This document shows, one piece after another, positions 10,786 to 24,690 of a stretch of 64,000 nucleotides of DNA; position 1 is the first letter of the stretch; each line of letters opens with the position of its first letter. Source of the DNA: Strigops habroptila (lineage: Eukaryota > Chordata > Aves > Psittaciformes > Psittacidae). The position numbers and the translations under genes are program-made. The DNA is taken from NCBI RefSeq assembly GCF_004027225.2, contig NC_044288.2:4184719-4248718 (forward strand), read 5' to 3'. Under the pieces are notes generated by a model. The model saw only the letters and a list, made by a program, of their open reading frames with translations, was not told the origin of the DNA and made no database searches.

Positions 10786-13760
10786 ATGCTCAGCCCCTCA
10801 GTCAAAACAGCTCTGCTGAAACCAATAAGGTCTCCCTGGTTTATACCAGCTGCACATCTCCCACAGACTCAACAGGCAGCAACAGGTCCCTGAGCTCCGC
10901 CAGGCTGGTAGGACCTGGAGGGGTGGGTGCCTACCTGGACTTGTGCGTATCTCTCATTAGGGATTTGGGATGCCAGCAGGAGCCTGCCCACACCTTTCCC
11001 ATTCAGGTTTTGGTGAAATTCCAGCTCATTACATGGAACCAGTGACTCATTTATGTTGGAAGGACCCTCAGGTCATCGGGTCCTCCTGCAGCTGAGCCCA
11101 GTGCAGAGGATAGGGAAGAGGGGTGGACTTCAGAGACCAAGCATGACGTGCAGGTCAGCAGGGTCTGCAAGTTCAGCCTGTTCCTGGCTGGCACACACCA
11201 ATCTCAGCACGGGAATCTGAGCAGCTTTCTAGCCCCTGGGGCTGTAATTGTGAACCAGCCTTAACAAAGGGCTCGCACCTCTAGAGAGGCAGGGACTTGC
11301 CTCAGCTGAAGGGATGTTCACCTTGCAGTGTGACGCAGACACCTCCACAATGAGCTGTACAGCTCACTGCTGGTGAAGGACCAGGGTCTTCCTCCAAAGG
11401 TCTGCATAAACTGATGAGAAATTATTTGGGAAATGTGAAGTGTGAGACTTTCATTTACATGTTCTGAATCCTTCGTGTCTGGCCCTGGCACACACCTATG
11501 AGTGATCTTTCGCATTTGGGGGTTTTCATTTGTTTCCTTACTAATAGATTTTTTAGAAGTTTCACATCAGGAATGTTGAAGAAAAGCCAAGTCCAAGCTC
11601 CATCAACAGCCTCGTTGTCAGAATGGTAGGGCTTTAACGCAACGTTTAGAAGGAAATAGTCTGTATTTGAGGCATCATTGCCTTCAGACAGGCTGAACCC
11701 ACCCAAGCTGAGCAAGATGAAACAACCTGTGTGGGGTCTCTAGAGGGGCTTTCCCATGAGTGGGATCAGTGCCTTGCTCCTGGGCTCCCCCGTCTGCATG
11801 CTGGGTGCTGTGAGCTGCATCTCTCCTCCCTTAGTCCCTCATCCTGAGCAATTGCCAGAGCTGTCTTCCCCAGAAACATATGTGATATTAAAACCCCCCA
11901 TCATACGTTTCCAGGTGACAGTTTTATCAACTAACAATGGAACATTATTCATTCTGCCTACAACCACTGCATTTGTCACACCATTTCCTGTACAGGTACA
12001 ACAGCATTTCTGCTACAAACCTGCTGAAACCACTTCAAGTTCAGAGCGTTTCTCTTCAGGATGGCTTTTGCCATGGATCTTTGAAATACCCCATTGCTGA
12101 TAGAGCAATCACCAAGACAGGCTGGGAAAGCTTCTACAGTTTGGGCTATTTCATCCCAGAGATGAGTAAATTTGACAAAGCCTCAGTCTCTTGTTGCTGT
12201 TTGAAGGGAGTGATTTGAACCCGTCATTTTCTTCTCTCCAGTTGAAGTTGTTTCACGCTCAGAAGCATGATGTCACCTGGCACGGAGATGGGGCTGGAAG
12301 CACACTTTAGATGAATAATATCCACTTGTTTTTTCCCAATCTGATCCCTGCAATACAGCCATGAGTCAGGTAAAAGAAAAGCTGGAGCTGGTTCCCTTTC
12401 TTTGCCAGCCAAATAGCCCCAAATCATCTTTACTCCAATGCCTCTTTAGGCAGTCATTTCACAATGTTCTCCCTTGTGCGTTAGACTGGAAATGAATGAC
12501 CTGCCTGGCAGAGACAGGCCGATCTGTCAGGGCAAGAGGCTCGGTCAGAAAGCAGTTACTGGGGATTCTCAATTCTGATTCCAAGGTGTCCTGACCTCAG
12601 GAAAGGGGATGGGTGAAATGGAACCTGTGGAGCCTGGCTGTGCTACAAGGAGGTAAGGAAAGAGCAGCTTCTTTCCTTACTGCTGCCAGGGCAGCTCTTG
12701 GTCACTTGGCACTCAACACCTTCAAACCCCACAGCAATGCTCTTGATTCTGGCATTGACTGCTGGAGCTCTGTGTGTCCCTGATGCTCCGAGTGGGGAAA
12801 TCACAACCAGAGCTGCATGGACTCACCAGTGTCATCGTCACCTTCCTGCTAGAACCCTGGAACTCGCTCTCTCCATGTGCGAGGCCCCTGGAGCAATGGA
12901 ATTCCTCCTCTGCAATGTTCATCTCCCTCCAGAGGAAGCAGCGAGGGCCAGGACACAGCTCGAAGCCCTGTTCACTGTGCCCCAGCCCAGGAGGGCTGGC
13001 AGGGCCATGCGGATCCCTTCCTAGAACAAAGGAAACAAACAGAATGACTTGCAGCTTCTCAAGTTCTGCTCAAAATAACGTCAGCTTGGTCTGTGCTGCT
13101 GTCCTGCGAGAGGAGCTTGGAGCAACAGAAGGAATGAGACATTCCCATGCTCACGCGGGGACAGTTCTCTTTACCAGAGCACGCAGGGGAAGGAGCTCGT
13201 GATGCTGTTTTAAGCCTCAGATGTATTTGAAGGGGATCTCAGCTGTGCTGAGTCAGAGGGGAACCCCGTGAACTGCCTCCTGACAAGGATAGAAAACCCT
13301 TTCTCATCCTTCCCATGAGCTAAAATTAGAGTGGAAAGCAGGAATCTTGTGGCAGAAAAATCACCCACAACAAAAGGACCTCAGGAACAGAAGCATGAGG
13401 TTGATGTGATACTGCACCGATAGAAAGAAGGCAGAACTTTACCTCCAGCATTCCTGTGGCCACCGCACAGTCTTATGCTGGTCCCTGTTTTCATCAGGGA
13501 ATGATTTCAGCTGCCAGTGGGGCTCAAGCAATGCTCACTGCAGGGTGAACTCTGGAGCTTATAGACACAGTGCTGCAGTTAGCCCTCCTCTGCTCATTTT
13601 GAGACTGACTTTATGGACAGCCATCCACAGCTCCAACAAAGTGTTATGAGGTACAAAAGAAAATCTAAAGCACTGGTGGTGTGATCAGCAAGGCTTTCAT
13701 GTTCCAAAGGATTACTGACATGTTCTGCCTGGTCAGTGCAGCTCCTGGCCATGTGCTTGT

Positions 13761-14066
13761 CATAGAATCATGGAATGGTTGTGTTGGACCTTAAAGCTCA
13801 TCCAGTTCCAACCCCGTGCCACGGGCAGGGACACCTTCCACTAGAGCAGGTTGCTCCAAGCCCCTGTGTCCAACCTGGCCTTGAACACTGCCAGGGATGG
13901 GGCAGCCACAGCTTCTCTGGGCACCCTGTGCCAGCGCCTCAGCACCCTCACAGGGAAGAGCTTCTGCCTCAGAGCTCATCTCAATCTCCCCTCTGGCAGG
14001 TTAAAGCCATTCCCCTTGGCCTGTCCCTACAGGCCCTTGTCCAGAGCCCCTCTCCGGGTTTCTTGT
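13761..14066 (-). mobile_element. CR1 LINE fragment
   Basis: This reverse-orientation CR1 3' end of about 305 bp begins CATAGAATCATGGAATGG and ends in TCTCCGGGTTTC. Its inner part is nearly identical to the copies at 18.3 and 23.5 kb, indicating the same young subfamily. Confidence 0.92.
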
Positions 14067-14771
14067 TGGCTCCCTTAAGGTAGGGGAGGCTTCTTCTGCA
14101 GGGACGGGGTAAAGCTGCAGGGTCTGCTTTCTCTCCCTGCACAGAGCTTTAGAGCTGCTCAATTAAAACAACCCTGGGACAAAAATAGAATGAGAGGTGC
14201 TGCTTTAAAAACAAAACAATTAAAGCCAATCCCTTCCCTTCCCTGGGGGCTCCTGTGGGAGGGGCAGCTTTTGAGCCAGAACTCTGCTGAGTTGGGTATT
14301 TCTGGCACTGGAAGCCACAGCAAGCGATGACCTCCCAGCGCTGGCTCTGGAGGAGAGGCTGCACCAAGCTCATGGCAGCAGATGAGACCGAGCTCGCAGG
14401 CACTGACACGTCTCCCCTCGAGGCCAGTTGTGCTGTAGCCTGTGGAAGAGCAGAGATGAGATTGCGAGTGTGGGAAAGAGCTGAGCAGGCACTGGCACAC
14501 GCTGCACCAGCAGCCAGCCAAGCCTGGTGGGGGGCCACGCAGCGAACACCATTCTGAGCCTTAACACTGAGAAGGGAAAATGGGTTTGGTGCTGAGCTCA
14601 GGGATCCGAGTCCAACACCAGGTCACCAAAACCTGGTGCTAATGTGGGTCTGTGGAGTGGGGTGGTGGGAAGTCCTCCTCAGACAGGGTTGGGATCTCTG
14701 CCTGCTGTTTGTGTGGCTTCACTCGTCACAGGGACCCTTAGGTCTTCTTCTGAAGACCAGCTCTGTTGATG

Positions 14772-14906
14772 ACAAGGCCAGGTTGGACACAGGGACTTGG
14801 AGCAACCTGCTCTAGTGGAAGGTGTCCCTGCCTGTGGCAGGGGGTTGGAACTGGATGAGCTTTAAAGTCCCTTCATCCCAAACCAGTCTGGGATGCTATG
14901 ATTTTA
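14772..14906 (+). mobile_element. CR1 LINE 3'-tail fragment
   Basis: This sense fragment runs from AAGGCCAGGTTGGACACAGG to the tail GGGATGCTATGATTTTA. It is 5'-truncated, as CR1 insertions usually are. Confidence 0.9.
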
Positions 14907-16840
14907 CAGGAAGTTATTCGCTCCATAAATACCCTGGGTTTGGCTGGGCCTGGAGTTCCTGCTGAGTTTAATGGACTGTGCTAAGCAAGAGGTGCGTGTG
15001 TGACCTGCGTGTGGATCTCTCCTCTCTGGATGCAGGGAATCTGTTCTGGGTTCTCCCTACCTGAGTGACAGCTCCTGAGCCAGGCAGCTCTGCAGCTCTC
15101 CTTAGGCTAAACTGGCATTTCAGAAGTGCTGGGGTATCCAGGGAGAGGAAGGAAGGCAAACCACTCCCTTACCAGTGAACGTGGGGTTTCTTCATGAGAG
15201 CTACATAAACCTGAGATCTGGGGAGAGCCAGAAACCACTCACTACAGGTAGGGCCTGGGAGGGCTCGCACCAGTTAACCCCAGTTGAGCATCGGACCCCC
15301 ATTCTCTTTGGGCTTTTGGCATTCACACTACTAGGGTGCTCTAAGCATTCGTCTGCCTCTGGTGACCCCAAACTACCTCCCTTCAGCTCAGCACCAGGTC
15401 TCAAGTTCTATTGGCAGTTGGGGATGTTTTGATCAAGGCTCTGCTCTGCCTGAGGGCTCAGGGCCAATGGAGGAGCTGCTGTCAGCATTCCCAAAGCTCA
15501 GCCCCCTCCTCTGTTAGAGCATCCTGCTCCTGCCCCTTCCCGTTGCATACACCTGGAGCTGTGGTGGCCGCGGTGGGATGAATCCCGTTATACAGCCACA
15601 GGAACCGGCCCTCTGCAGCCTCCCGTCTCCCATGGCATTAATCCACACGCTCCCTGCGAGGGTTCCTTCTTTGTTTACAAACGAAAGAAGCCCAAACTGT
15701 TGCATTCCTGGGAATTTCCGCTCAGCTGTGGGTCACATTTGAAGATTCCTCGGGTTTTCTTTCCAAATAACAAATGTTTGTTTTTGCTGAAGAAGAAGGG
15801 AGTGATCCTGTTCCACTCGAATGGGTGTAAACCAGGAGTAATTCCACTCAACCCAAAGGGCCAGGAGCAGGGAAAACCCAGCATGGATAGCGTATCCTGC
15901 CCGTTTCTATGAGCACGTGAAAGCCAGATTTCTGAATTCCTTTTCTCCCCACTGCTTTTGCTCCCTTCCCACCCTTGCCCTGTCTCCCTGTCAGAAAGAA
16001 TGTCCTGACTGGGATGTCAAAGAGCAGTTATCGCTAGATGTTTGGTTGGGGTTTTAATAAAGGGATGATGTTCTCCAGATGCTAAGGAACCAAGCGGGCT
16101 TCAGATGGTTGCCTCTGCTCTCATTTACACAGCTGTAAATCCTGAGTCACTCCACTTACCCCAGCAGAGCAATGCCAGATGCAAGCAGAGGAACCAAGAT
16201 CAGCATCCAACCCTGTGCTACTAAAAGTGTATTTCTTAGAGAAAGGCTTTTACAGTGATTAATGACACTCGGACACACCAAAGAGGGGCCTTGGGACACA
16301 TTTCTCTATGTCACAGCAAGTTTCACTTGAGCAACTGGGACATTTTTGAAAGCCCAAAACAAGAGACAGAATTATTTACTGGGCTCAACTGACCTACTCT
16401 GGGGTTGTTTTAGTGTTTCAGTGCTTACTGGGAACATGAATGGAAAGGTCCTGTTCACATCTTTGCCTTGACATTGCTTGAGCTAGAAGTCATTTGGGTT
16501 TAAGTCAACATGAGTCAGGCATCAGGCACAAAGAACGGTTCCCACAGCCCCCTTGACCACAACTGCTGCTGCTCTCTGTGGTGCCAAGAGGCCAGGCAGA
16601 GGCAGAGCAGCTTTTCTAGGTTGTACACAATCAGATGCAACTGCATTTGAGTTCAGTTTCAGTGGCCCAGTTGTCCCCCCAGTTAGAGTTTGGGGTCTGA
16701 GGAACACTGGAGGGAAAGTCTTGCACAACAGGCCTTGGGATCCTCCCAAAGGATGGCTGAGGAGCAGAGATTGCCATGTAAAATGTTCATCTTTGCTCAC
16801 TCATCCAGCTTTCCCAACTGCAAGAGCAAACTTAAATAGA

Positions 16841-17082
16841 GGAGATTTAGGTTGGGTATAAGGAAGAAGCTCTTCCCTGTGAGGGTGCTGAGGCGCTGGC
16901 ACAGGGTGCCCAGAGAAGCTGTGGCTGCCCCATCCCTGGCAGTGTTCAAGGCCAGGTTGGACACAGGGGCTTGGAGCAACCTGCTCTAGTGGAAGGTGTC
17001 CCTGCCCGTGGCAGGGGTTGGAACTGGATGAGCTTTAAGGTCCCTTCAACCCAAACTAGTTTGGGATTCTATGATTCCATGA
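16841..17082 (+). mobile_element. CR1 LINE 3'-tail fragment
   Basis: This sense fragment begins in GGAGATTTAGGTTGGGTATA and ends with the octamer-like tail ATTCTATGATTCCATGAT. It is 5'-truncated. Confidence 0.93.
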
Positions 17083-17631
17083 TCACTCACACACTTTTCC
17101 TGACTAACTTAGGTTGGACACACAGTTCAGTCTCCTGTTTATGTCACTCCTGAAGTGAACCATGGACATTTGTATTGTGTTGATACAACTTTATGGACAA
17201 AGTTCTTTGATTCTTCAAACAATTCCCAGATCCTGTTTACAAATTCTTTTATACTTCGGATCAGATGCATCAGCACGAGCCAGGACACCTTCCATCGTTC
17301 CGGCAGCGCAAAGCAGCCACGAGCCCAGTTCGGTCAGCCAGTTAAAGTGGATTTACTGGTGCTTTGGACTGGAAGCTGCTCAGCCAGGCAAAGGCCAGCA
17401 GTGAATCCTGTCTGTATGGGGCACGTTTCAGATGGATCCTTACAAGAAATGCACACTTTCCTCACAGGGATGCTTCTGGCACTTCCTGCTCTCTTCCTTC
17501 CCTAAACATCATGCATTTGTATTGCAAACAGCTGGGTTGGCACCAGTGACAAGGAGATATGGGGCTGTACTGGTCTTGTTCTGACAGTTACAGGTGCCAA
17601 AGATGGTCAGGAAAGGGCTTTTTCCTTTTCC

Positions 17632-17655
17632 TTTTGTACCTTTGAAGGTACAAAA
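17632..17655. repeat. Perfect 11-bp inverted repeat
   Basis: The arms TTTTGTACCTT and AAGGTACAAAA are separated by only two bases. It lies in intergenic DNA with no adjacent gene signal, and may be no more than a chance palindrome. Confidence 0.6.
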
Positions 17656-18285
17656 TGGATGTGGTGAGAAAACTGCACTTCAGACACATGCACAGCTTCT
17701 GGTATCAGTGTCTGGGCACGTTAACATCTTTCTCACATGGCTTAGTGTTTACTGGTGTCAGAGGTGGATCGGCCCAGAGCAGCTGTTTGGCTCATTAGCC
17801 CTCAGCCATGGAGGATGTTTGTCCTGGGAACAGGATTTATAACCTTCCTAGGCAAAGGAGAGCCAAGATATTTCAAAACACGCTTTGTACTGGAGGGATC
17901 TCTCTCCTCCCAAACATCCCACCACAAATAGTTCACTGGGATTACCAGGACAGAGGGAATCCAGTGGGAGAAGTGTATTCTAGAGTTTGGAAGCCAATCC
18001 TGCCTCTGGTTAGAACGACTTCCGTGAACTGACAGACCTGGCCAAAGCAAGTCAAGAGTCTGTTCCCATTCCTCTGAGAAGAGAGTTTGTGCAGGGGGAA
18101 GATGGAACAGACTGTTTGCTAATGCACTCTGTATGAAAAGAGGTTACAAGAAGGTTTCAGATAGAGCCAAGGTGATGTGCTCAGAGTAGAACCAGCTCCT
18201 CAGCTTCCACGTGGACCAAAAGCGGCAAAGACACAAATTCAGAGATGTTGCAGGATGTTGGAAGAAGCCCTAGGTCCAGGATCTA

Positions 18286-18742
18286 GAGTCCAGAGGAGGC
18301 CCCGGAGCTGCTGCGAGGGCTGGAGCAGCTCTGCTCTGGAGCCAGGCTGAGAGACCTGGGCTGGGGCAGCCTGGAGAAGAGAAGGCTCCTGAAGGGGAGA
18401 CCTTAGAGCAGCTCCAGTGCCTAAAGGGGCTCCAGGAAACCTGGAGAGGGGCTTTGGGCAAGGGCCTGTAGGGACAGGCCAAGGGGAATGGCTTTAACCT
18501 GCCAGAGGGGAGATTGAGATGAGCTCTGAGGCAGAAGCTCTTCCCTGTGAGGGTGCTGAGGCGCTGGCACAGGGTGCCCAGAGAAGCTGTGGCTGCCCCA
18601 TCCCTGGCAGTGTTCAAGGCCAGGTTGGACACAGGGGCTTGGAGCAACCTGCTCTAGTGGAAGGTGTCCCTGCCCGTGGCAGGGGTTGGAAATGGATGAG
18701 CTTTAAGGTCCCTTCCACACAAACGAGGCTGGGATTTCAAGA
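18286..18742 (+). mobile_element. CR1 LINE fragment, long 3' end
   Basis: This sense CR1 3' end of about 455 bp runs from the CCAGAGGAGGCCCCGGAGCT region to a diverged tail GGCTGGGATTTCAAGAT that lacks clean octamers. It is nearly collinear with the copy at 2.8-3.3 kb and with the reverse copy at 23.5-24.0 kb. Confidence 0.95.
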
Positions 18743-20689
18743 TCTGCTCGAGAGCTGGATGTTCAATACAGGCATTGCCCAGGATCTATTCTCTACTGAA
18801 TGGTGTGGACACTGCTATCACTTAGAGTCACTCAGAGTGAGGATGCTATAAGCATGCTGGGCTGCCAGCCCTGTTTATCAGCCCATTACAGGATCCAGTT
18901 CTCCTTTCACACACATTAGTGCAGGGCAAGGCTCAGACAGAAATCAGTGAGAGCATGCAAGATGATTCATGCAGGAGAAGTGACCATTGCTCTCTCTGCC
19001 TGCCTCCTGTGTGCTTTTACTCTGCTCCAAAGCTCTCTCTGGTACACTTAGCTCCTCACTGCTACCAGCAAAGACATTCGTTAAATGGCGAAGGAGAAAA
19101 CAGCTCTGTGGGGTTTTGTTTCCTCTGACAAATAAAGAAAACTCAAAGGTCAGCTCATGCGCCTTCAGGGAACTCAAGAGCCCTGTTTCCCTCTTACCTG
19201 TTCACCAATTTAAAGTGGATCCACTCACATTCACAACTAAACCTTTCTACCTCAGAGGTTTTGTTCATTTACTCCTGGAACAGCCTGTTTTGGAGATCTG
19301 GGGATGTCTTGAGGTGCTGAAGATGAATTCCAAACATCTCCAACTCCCTGAACAAACACACACAGCATTTATGCAGTAATGCATCATTAGGGCGCAACGC
19401 TTTGTCCAGCACTCGACAGGAGAAGCCTGGCTGCATTTAGACATATTCCAGGAGTATTCTGCAGCTTTGAGCCTTATCACGCTGGGTGGGACCTCAGCTG
19501 ATATCAACAGTTAAGCGGGGAACACAACCAGCAGATGGATGCAAAGCCTGACCTCTAAGGAACACTCCCCTGCTGCAGGCTTTGGTGCTGCCCGTTCATT
19601 AACAACAGGCTTCCCAGGTCACTCTTAGCAACTCCTGCAGCGAGATGCTGCAAGGTCAGGGCATGCTCCGGGGCTGTCAAGTTGACACAGAAGTTAAGAG
19701 TGAACTGAAGGTCAGCAGAGACGTCAGGAGAAAGGAAGCCTGGTTCTGGGTTGAGCTTGGTCCCAGGAGGGAGCTGCAGTTGCTCTCCCAGGCGTTATGA
19801 AATCAACACAAGGAGAGATTTAGCCTGATCATGAGAAAAGAATGTCCGTGCTCTCCCCTCCTCGACAGCGACACACCACCCCACACGCAGAGAGGAGGGC
19901 GAGCTCACAGCGCAGGCACCCAGGAAGGGAACTGGTGGGTCCAGCTTTGTTCCCGCTGGGCAGGGTCACAGGTTCTCACTCTGTGCTGGAAGCAACACCA
20001 GCTCCGTTTGGAGCTCGTGTTCTGCTGTGGCTGCTGTTCTGCGTGACAAACACAAAGCCTACGGTAAGTGAAAGGACATGTTGGGCTTGTTTTGAAAAGC
20101 ATTAACATTTAGGGACAACCAGGAACTTGTACCACGTTGGGCTAAATCTGAACAACAGAGGATAATCAGAACAGGCTTCATAAACATATTTTCCTATTAA
20201 AGTTGTTTACAACGCATCTTACACTCCAGAATAAATCTGGGCTAAACAAAGTTGAACTCTTAGTATTCTCTGTCCTCCTTCCAGTGAAGAAGTCCTTCCA
20301 AGAGAGAACCAGCCCACCACCTACTGACCCCATAAGCCCCAGAACTCCGTATCAAAGAGTTAAGCATTAACTCCAGGGGAATACCGGCACAGACATTATG
20401 GAGGACAGTCTGCTTCTCATCCCGCGTGCCATTCCACTGCACCAGTGCTTCCAAACACCACTTCCCTGCTCGCTAGACAAAACACACCTTTCTCCAAGGG
20501 CAGCAGCACAGCTCTGCCAGCTACAGAGCTCTCCTGGCCAGTGCCGAGCACCAGCAGCTCCAGCAGGAAGCAGAAGATGAAATCATGAGTTTGCAGGAAG
20601 CGTTTGGCACGTTTCAACACTGGGGCTTCTCCTCCCTGTGTCTGAATGCTCGTACCAAAGGGGTTTGTGACAACACCTCCAGGAGCTGA

Positions 20690-20906
20690 TGGAGCGAGTC
20701 CAGAGGAGGCCACGGAGCTGCTGCGAGGGCTGGAGCAACTCTGCTCTGGAGCCAGGCTGAGAGAGCTGGGCTGGGGCAGCCTGGAGAAGAGGAGGACGGG
20801 GCTTGGAGCAACCTGCTCTAGTGGAAGGTGTCCCTGCCCATGGCAGGGGTTGGACGTGGATGAGCTTTAAGGCCCCTTCCAACCCAAACCAGGCTGGGGT
20901 TCTATA
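20690..20906 (+). mobile_element. CR1 LINE with internal deletion
   Basis: This sense copy has its 5' portion (through GGGGCAGCCTGGAGAAGAGG) joined directly to the 3' portion starting GGGGCTTGGAGCAACC near 20800. About 250 bp present in the full copies at 2.8 and 18.3 kb is missing between them. It ends at a decayed tail, TGGGGTTCTATAAG. Confidence 0.9.
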
Positions 20907-23536
20907 AGTTCCCCAGTAACCACCAGAATGTCGTCACCTGTTGGACCATCCATCAGAGACACCCAACATTCCCTCTAGGATGCTGACCAGCTCATTTCCT
21001 ACATGTTGTGTTACACAAAGAGGTGCACTTTAAGGAATTCAAATTAATGCACTAGTTTTTGAACACACAGAACTTACAGTCACACCCTGAAGCGCAGGAG
21101 CCTCACACTTGCCATCTCCATACAACCTTTTTTCCTGCAAACCTCAAGCCAGTCTGTGAGCTTGTTGACCATGGCAGAGCTTTTCTACCCAATGAACAGC
21201 AAAGCTTTCTACCCAGTGACCAAACACTGAAGACACAAACTGTCTCCTTGGACACAAACACCCAACCACACACATACATCTTGCTCACTCCTGCAGCCAA
21301 GACTCACTTTGAGGTCCTCCTGACTCAAAGCAGGGCAAAAGAGACCTTCTTTTGGTTTGGGCTTAGCCTCCAGTTGCACAAGTGTTGGTTTCAATAGAAG
21401 CAGGTCCTGTATTTCTGCCCCTTGTCACCTTCTTGCTGTCTCTAAGACTTGTTTCTGCAGCTGAAATGTGGGTTAAAGAACTGACTGCAATAAAAGTAAC
21501 CTAACAAGAACAAAAACAAAAATGAGGGGCTTTTACTCCTTTTGCTTTTTGAATTGAGCTCATTCCCTAGCTGGGCCATCACACAGCCATGCAGAAGGTA
21601 CAACAGGATAAGGGATGGGGACAGGGCAGGCACAGGAACCATCAGCCATAGCAAGGAGAAAGCGGCTGCGTTCTGCTGCTGAAACAAAGCCCTTGCCTGT
21701 GCTAAAAGCCTGCCCCAGTTTGGAGCTATTTGTTTTGCACCGGAGACTTGAGATCCTGTCCACTCCTCAGTGAGAGCCTTCTACAAAGTGAAATCCCTGC
21801 TTGGCTGCCCATTAGCTCCCACAGATCACTGCACTGCAATACCACCACATTCCTGGGTCCATCTCTGACTACTTGGAATAAACAGAACCAGAAAGTCTCA
21901 GCTGAAGAAATAACTTTGTTGACAGAAGCAGGAAAACATAAAACCTGTTCATGTAACCCTTGCTATTAATAATCTTTAAACACCCAGGCTGAACCCTGGG
22001 GAAGGCCCACAGGAAGGCGAGAGGCGAGCTCCAGGTCCTTGTGGTTCCTGAGAGTTTCCTGTGCTGTCAGCACATGTTTCCTCTGCTCCGGGGAGGGATG
22101 GAGTCCAAGGCAAAATCCTTTAACTCACCCACCTCAGCATTGTCCGAGGGGAGGGCTGGCTGGGCAGCTCTAATGCTGATGGATGGTGCTTTAGAAGCTG
22201 AACCGCTGCGAATCCCAAGCCAAATCAGATATGGGGCCTCAGGGATACCAGCGGTAACCCCAGTAAGGATGTGCAGCTATTACTCAAATGAATTCCGACT
22301 GCTGCTTTCCTAAGGAAGCTGTACCCAGCAGGATGAGGAGCAGCCCTGCACCCCCAGAGACCATCCATTGCACGTACTAACCCTGCTGCTCACTCCCCAC
22401 CTGCCTCTTGGAGTGCTGCGATGGAGCCACAGCATTCGGAGCACGGACGCCTGTGGGATTACACCTTACTGGGAGCAGGGGGGAGCTGGTGAAACTGGCC
22501 AAGCTAAATGAGAGGATCCCAGTGGGAGGGAGCCCCGTGATCCCTGTGTTTTCATAGCCCAGCAAGAAAACACTCCCATTATGTTCTTCATCAGCAAACC
22601 TCTGGAAATCAGCCCCTTGTCAATTAGGTGCCCACACGTGGCTTTAGGAATCTGGGCAATGGGGTTGGTGAATGTAACGGGCAGGGGTTTTCAGCAGCAT
22701 GTGAAGCACATGCTTGTGAAAATCCATCCTCTCGAGGTGCTGGGGAAATGCTCTTTTAATTACTGCAGGCAATTTGGGAGCTTGAATGATTTCCTTCGCC
22801 CCAGTTGATAGATGGGAAAGCCAAGGCACAAATGAGGCAGCATGTTTCCCAAGAAGGCTGCATAGCGTGCTAGTGCCCAAGCCAGAGCCTACTGCTTCTG
22901 ACTCCCAGGTTCTTGCTCTAATTACCAGAAAATTCCTCTCCTCTATGGCACAGCCAACTGGTTCCAATAATAAATCCAAGCTGCTGCAAAGAGCAAGTCC
23001 ATTTTTTCACTGCTTAACCCAAAAAAACATGGAATTTTCAAAACACAGGTTTGGCTTTTCACCAGAGGAAGGATTTGGTTTACATTATTCATCTGGTTTG
23101 AGGGTTTTTTTTCCTCTCTCCCTCTTCTGAAAAGCCAAACATTCAATCACTCTGTTCAATATAGAGTTCCTAGGCTAGGAGCACTGCAACTATCATTACC
23201 CTATAAATCTTCATTATTCTTACTATAAATACACTTCTGTATTTCTCATTCTGTTATTTTTATGACTAAATATGGCACCTTTAGCAAACCTCAAAATGCT
23301 TTCCAAAAATTGAGAACTTTGAATCAAATCCTGTAGCCCTTATTTCTGAGAAGCAGAGATTTATGCAAACTGTAACACTCCTTCGTACATGTCCAAAGCA
23401 GTAACATCAGCCTATGGCTCTTCAATATAACTTTTAATTCTGCCAGTCTATGGCAGTGAAGATAAAACCACCTTTACTTAGACACAGTCAGACCTTTATA
23501 ATGGTACCTTATGTTACCTTACTATTCCCCTATGGA

Positions 23537-23998
23537 AATCATGGAATGGTTTGAGTTTGAAGGGACCTTAAAGCTCATCCAGTTCCAACCCCTGCCACAG
23601 GCAGGGACACCTTCCACTAGAGCAGGTTGCTCCAAGCCCCTGTGTCCAACCTGGCCTTGAACACTGCCAGGGATGGGGCAGCCACAGCTTCTCTGGGCAC
23701 CCTGTGCCAGCGCCTCAGCACCCTCACAGGGAAGAGCTTCTGCCTCAGAGCTCATCTCAGTCTCCCCTCGGGCAGGTTAAAGCCATTCCCCTTGGCCTAT
23801 CCCTCCAGGCCCTTGTCCAAAGCCCCTCTCCAGGTTTCCTGGAGCCCCTTTAGGCACTGGAGCTGCTCTAAGGTCTCCCCTTCAGGAGCCTTCTCTTCTC
23901 CAGGCTGCCCCAGCCCAGCTCTCTCAGCCTGGCTCCAGAGCAGAGCTGTTCCAGCCCTCGCAGCAGCTCCGGGGCCTCCTCTGGCCTCGCTCCAACAG
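23537..23998 (-). mobile_element. CR1 LINE fragment, long 3' end
   Basis: This reverse-orientation CR1 of about 460 bp runs from ATCATGGAATGGTTTGAG to CTCCTCTGGCCTCGCTCCAA. It is nearly identical over its body to the sense copies at 2.8 and 18.3 kb. Confidence 0.95.
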
Positions 23999-24690
23999 GA
24001 ATAAGCCAAATCAGGATAAAATACATATATTGTTAACCTGTGCCCACTCTAAGAATGTCAGAACAAAAGATTGTGAAGAAGCTTCATGATAACAGATACT
24101 TCTCCTTGCACGTACAGTAACCATGGCTGGGCTAAAAAGATACATGCACAAAGGAATGACATTTTTCTTAAAAGTAGAAGGATATTATTTCTAGCTTGGC
24201 TTTTTTATTTGCTTTCTTGATGAGGAAATGCAGATTCTGTGCAGGCTGAAGATTCTCAGATGAGTAGAAAGGAAGTGAAAATTATCACAGAGTTTCTGAG
24301 TGTAAAGAATGGTCTGGTGAACAGAGAAGCAAATGTTAATTAGATCCTTAAACTCTGTTTCTCATTCTGCGTTTGGCACAACAGAGGAATTCACATTGTG
24401 GAGAAAGGATGCTTTTGTGAAAGAACTAAATCCCACAGACTCTTCACACCTTGTCCAAGAACCAGGAACACACTATAAATAGAACAACAGGATGGTTAAA
24501 ATGACTGAGTCCATCTCCTTTAATTCCTGCTCCCCCTGTGGAACTGTGTCTGATATATCAAAGACCAACTCACTGGTCAAACTTCTCCATGAAGGGCCAT
24601 GGAGATGCGAGGCTGGAGCATCCCTGCCACCTACAGTTTATAGAGCATCAGAGCAACCTCACTGATGTTCTTCAGCCAAGACAAAACTTG

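Noticed and set aside
11045..11100. Possible CR1 remnant (TTATGTTGGAAGGACCCTCA…)
   Set aside because: The resemblance to a CR1 tail is too short and diverged to call.
13851..14078. Recurring open frames such as [20 protein letters not shown] and [20 protein letters not shown] at many positions
   Set aside because: They are antisense and sense readings of the CR1 3' region, repeated wherever that element occurs; they are not a gene family.
19831..20063. Possible exon ending at a GTAAGTG donor near 20064
   Set aside because: The donor is good, but neither frame gives a recognisable protein and I found no partner acceptor exon.
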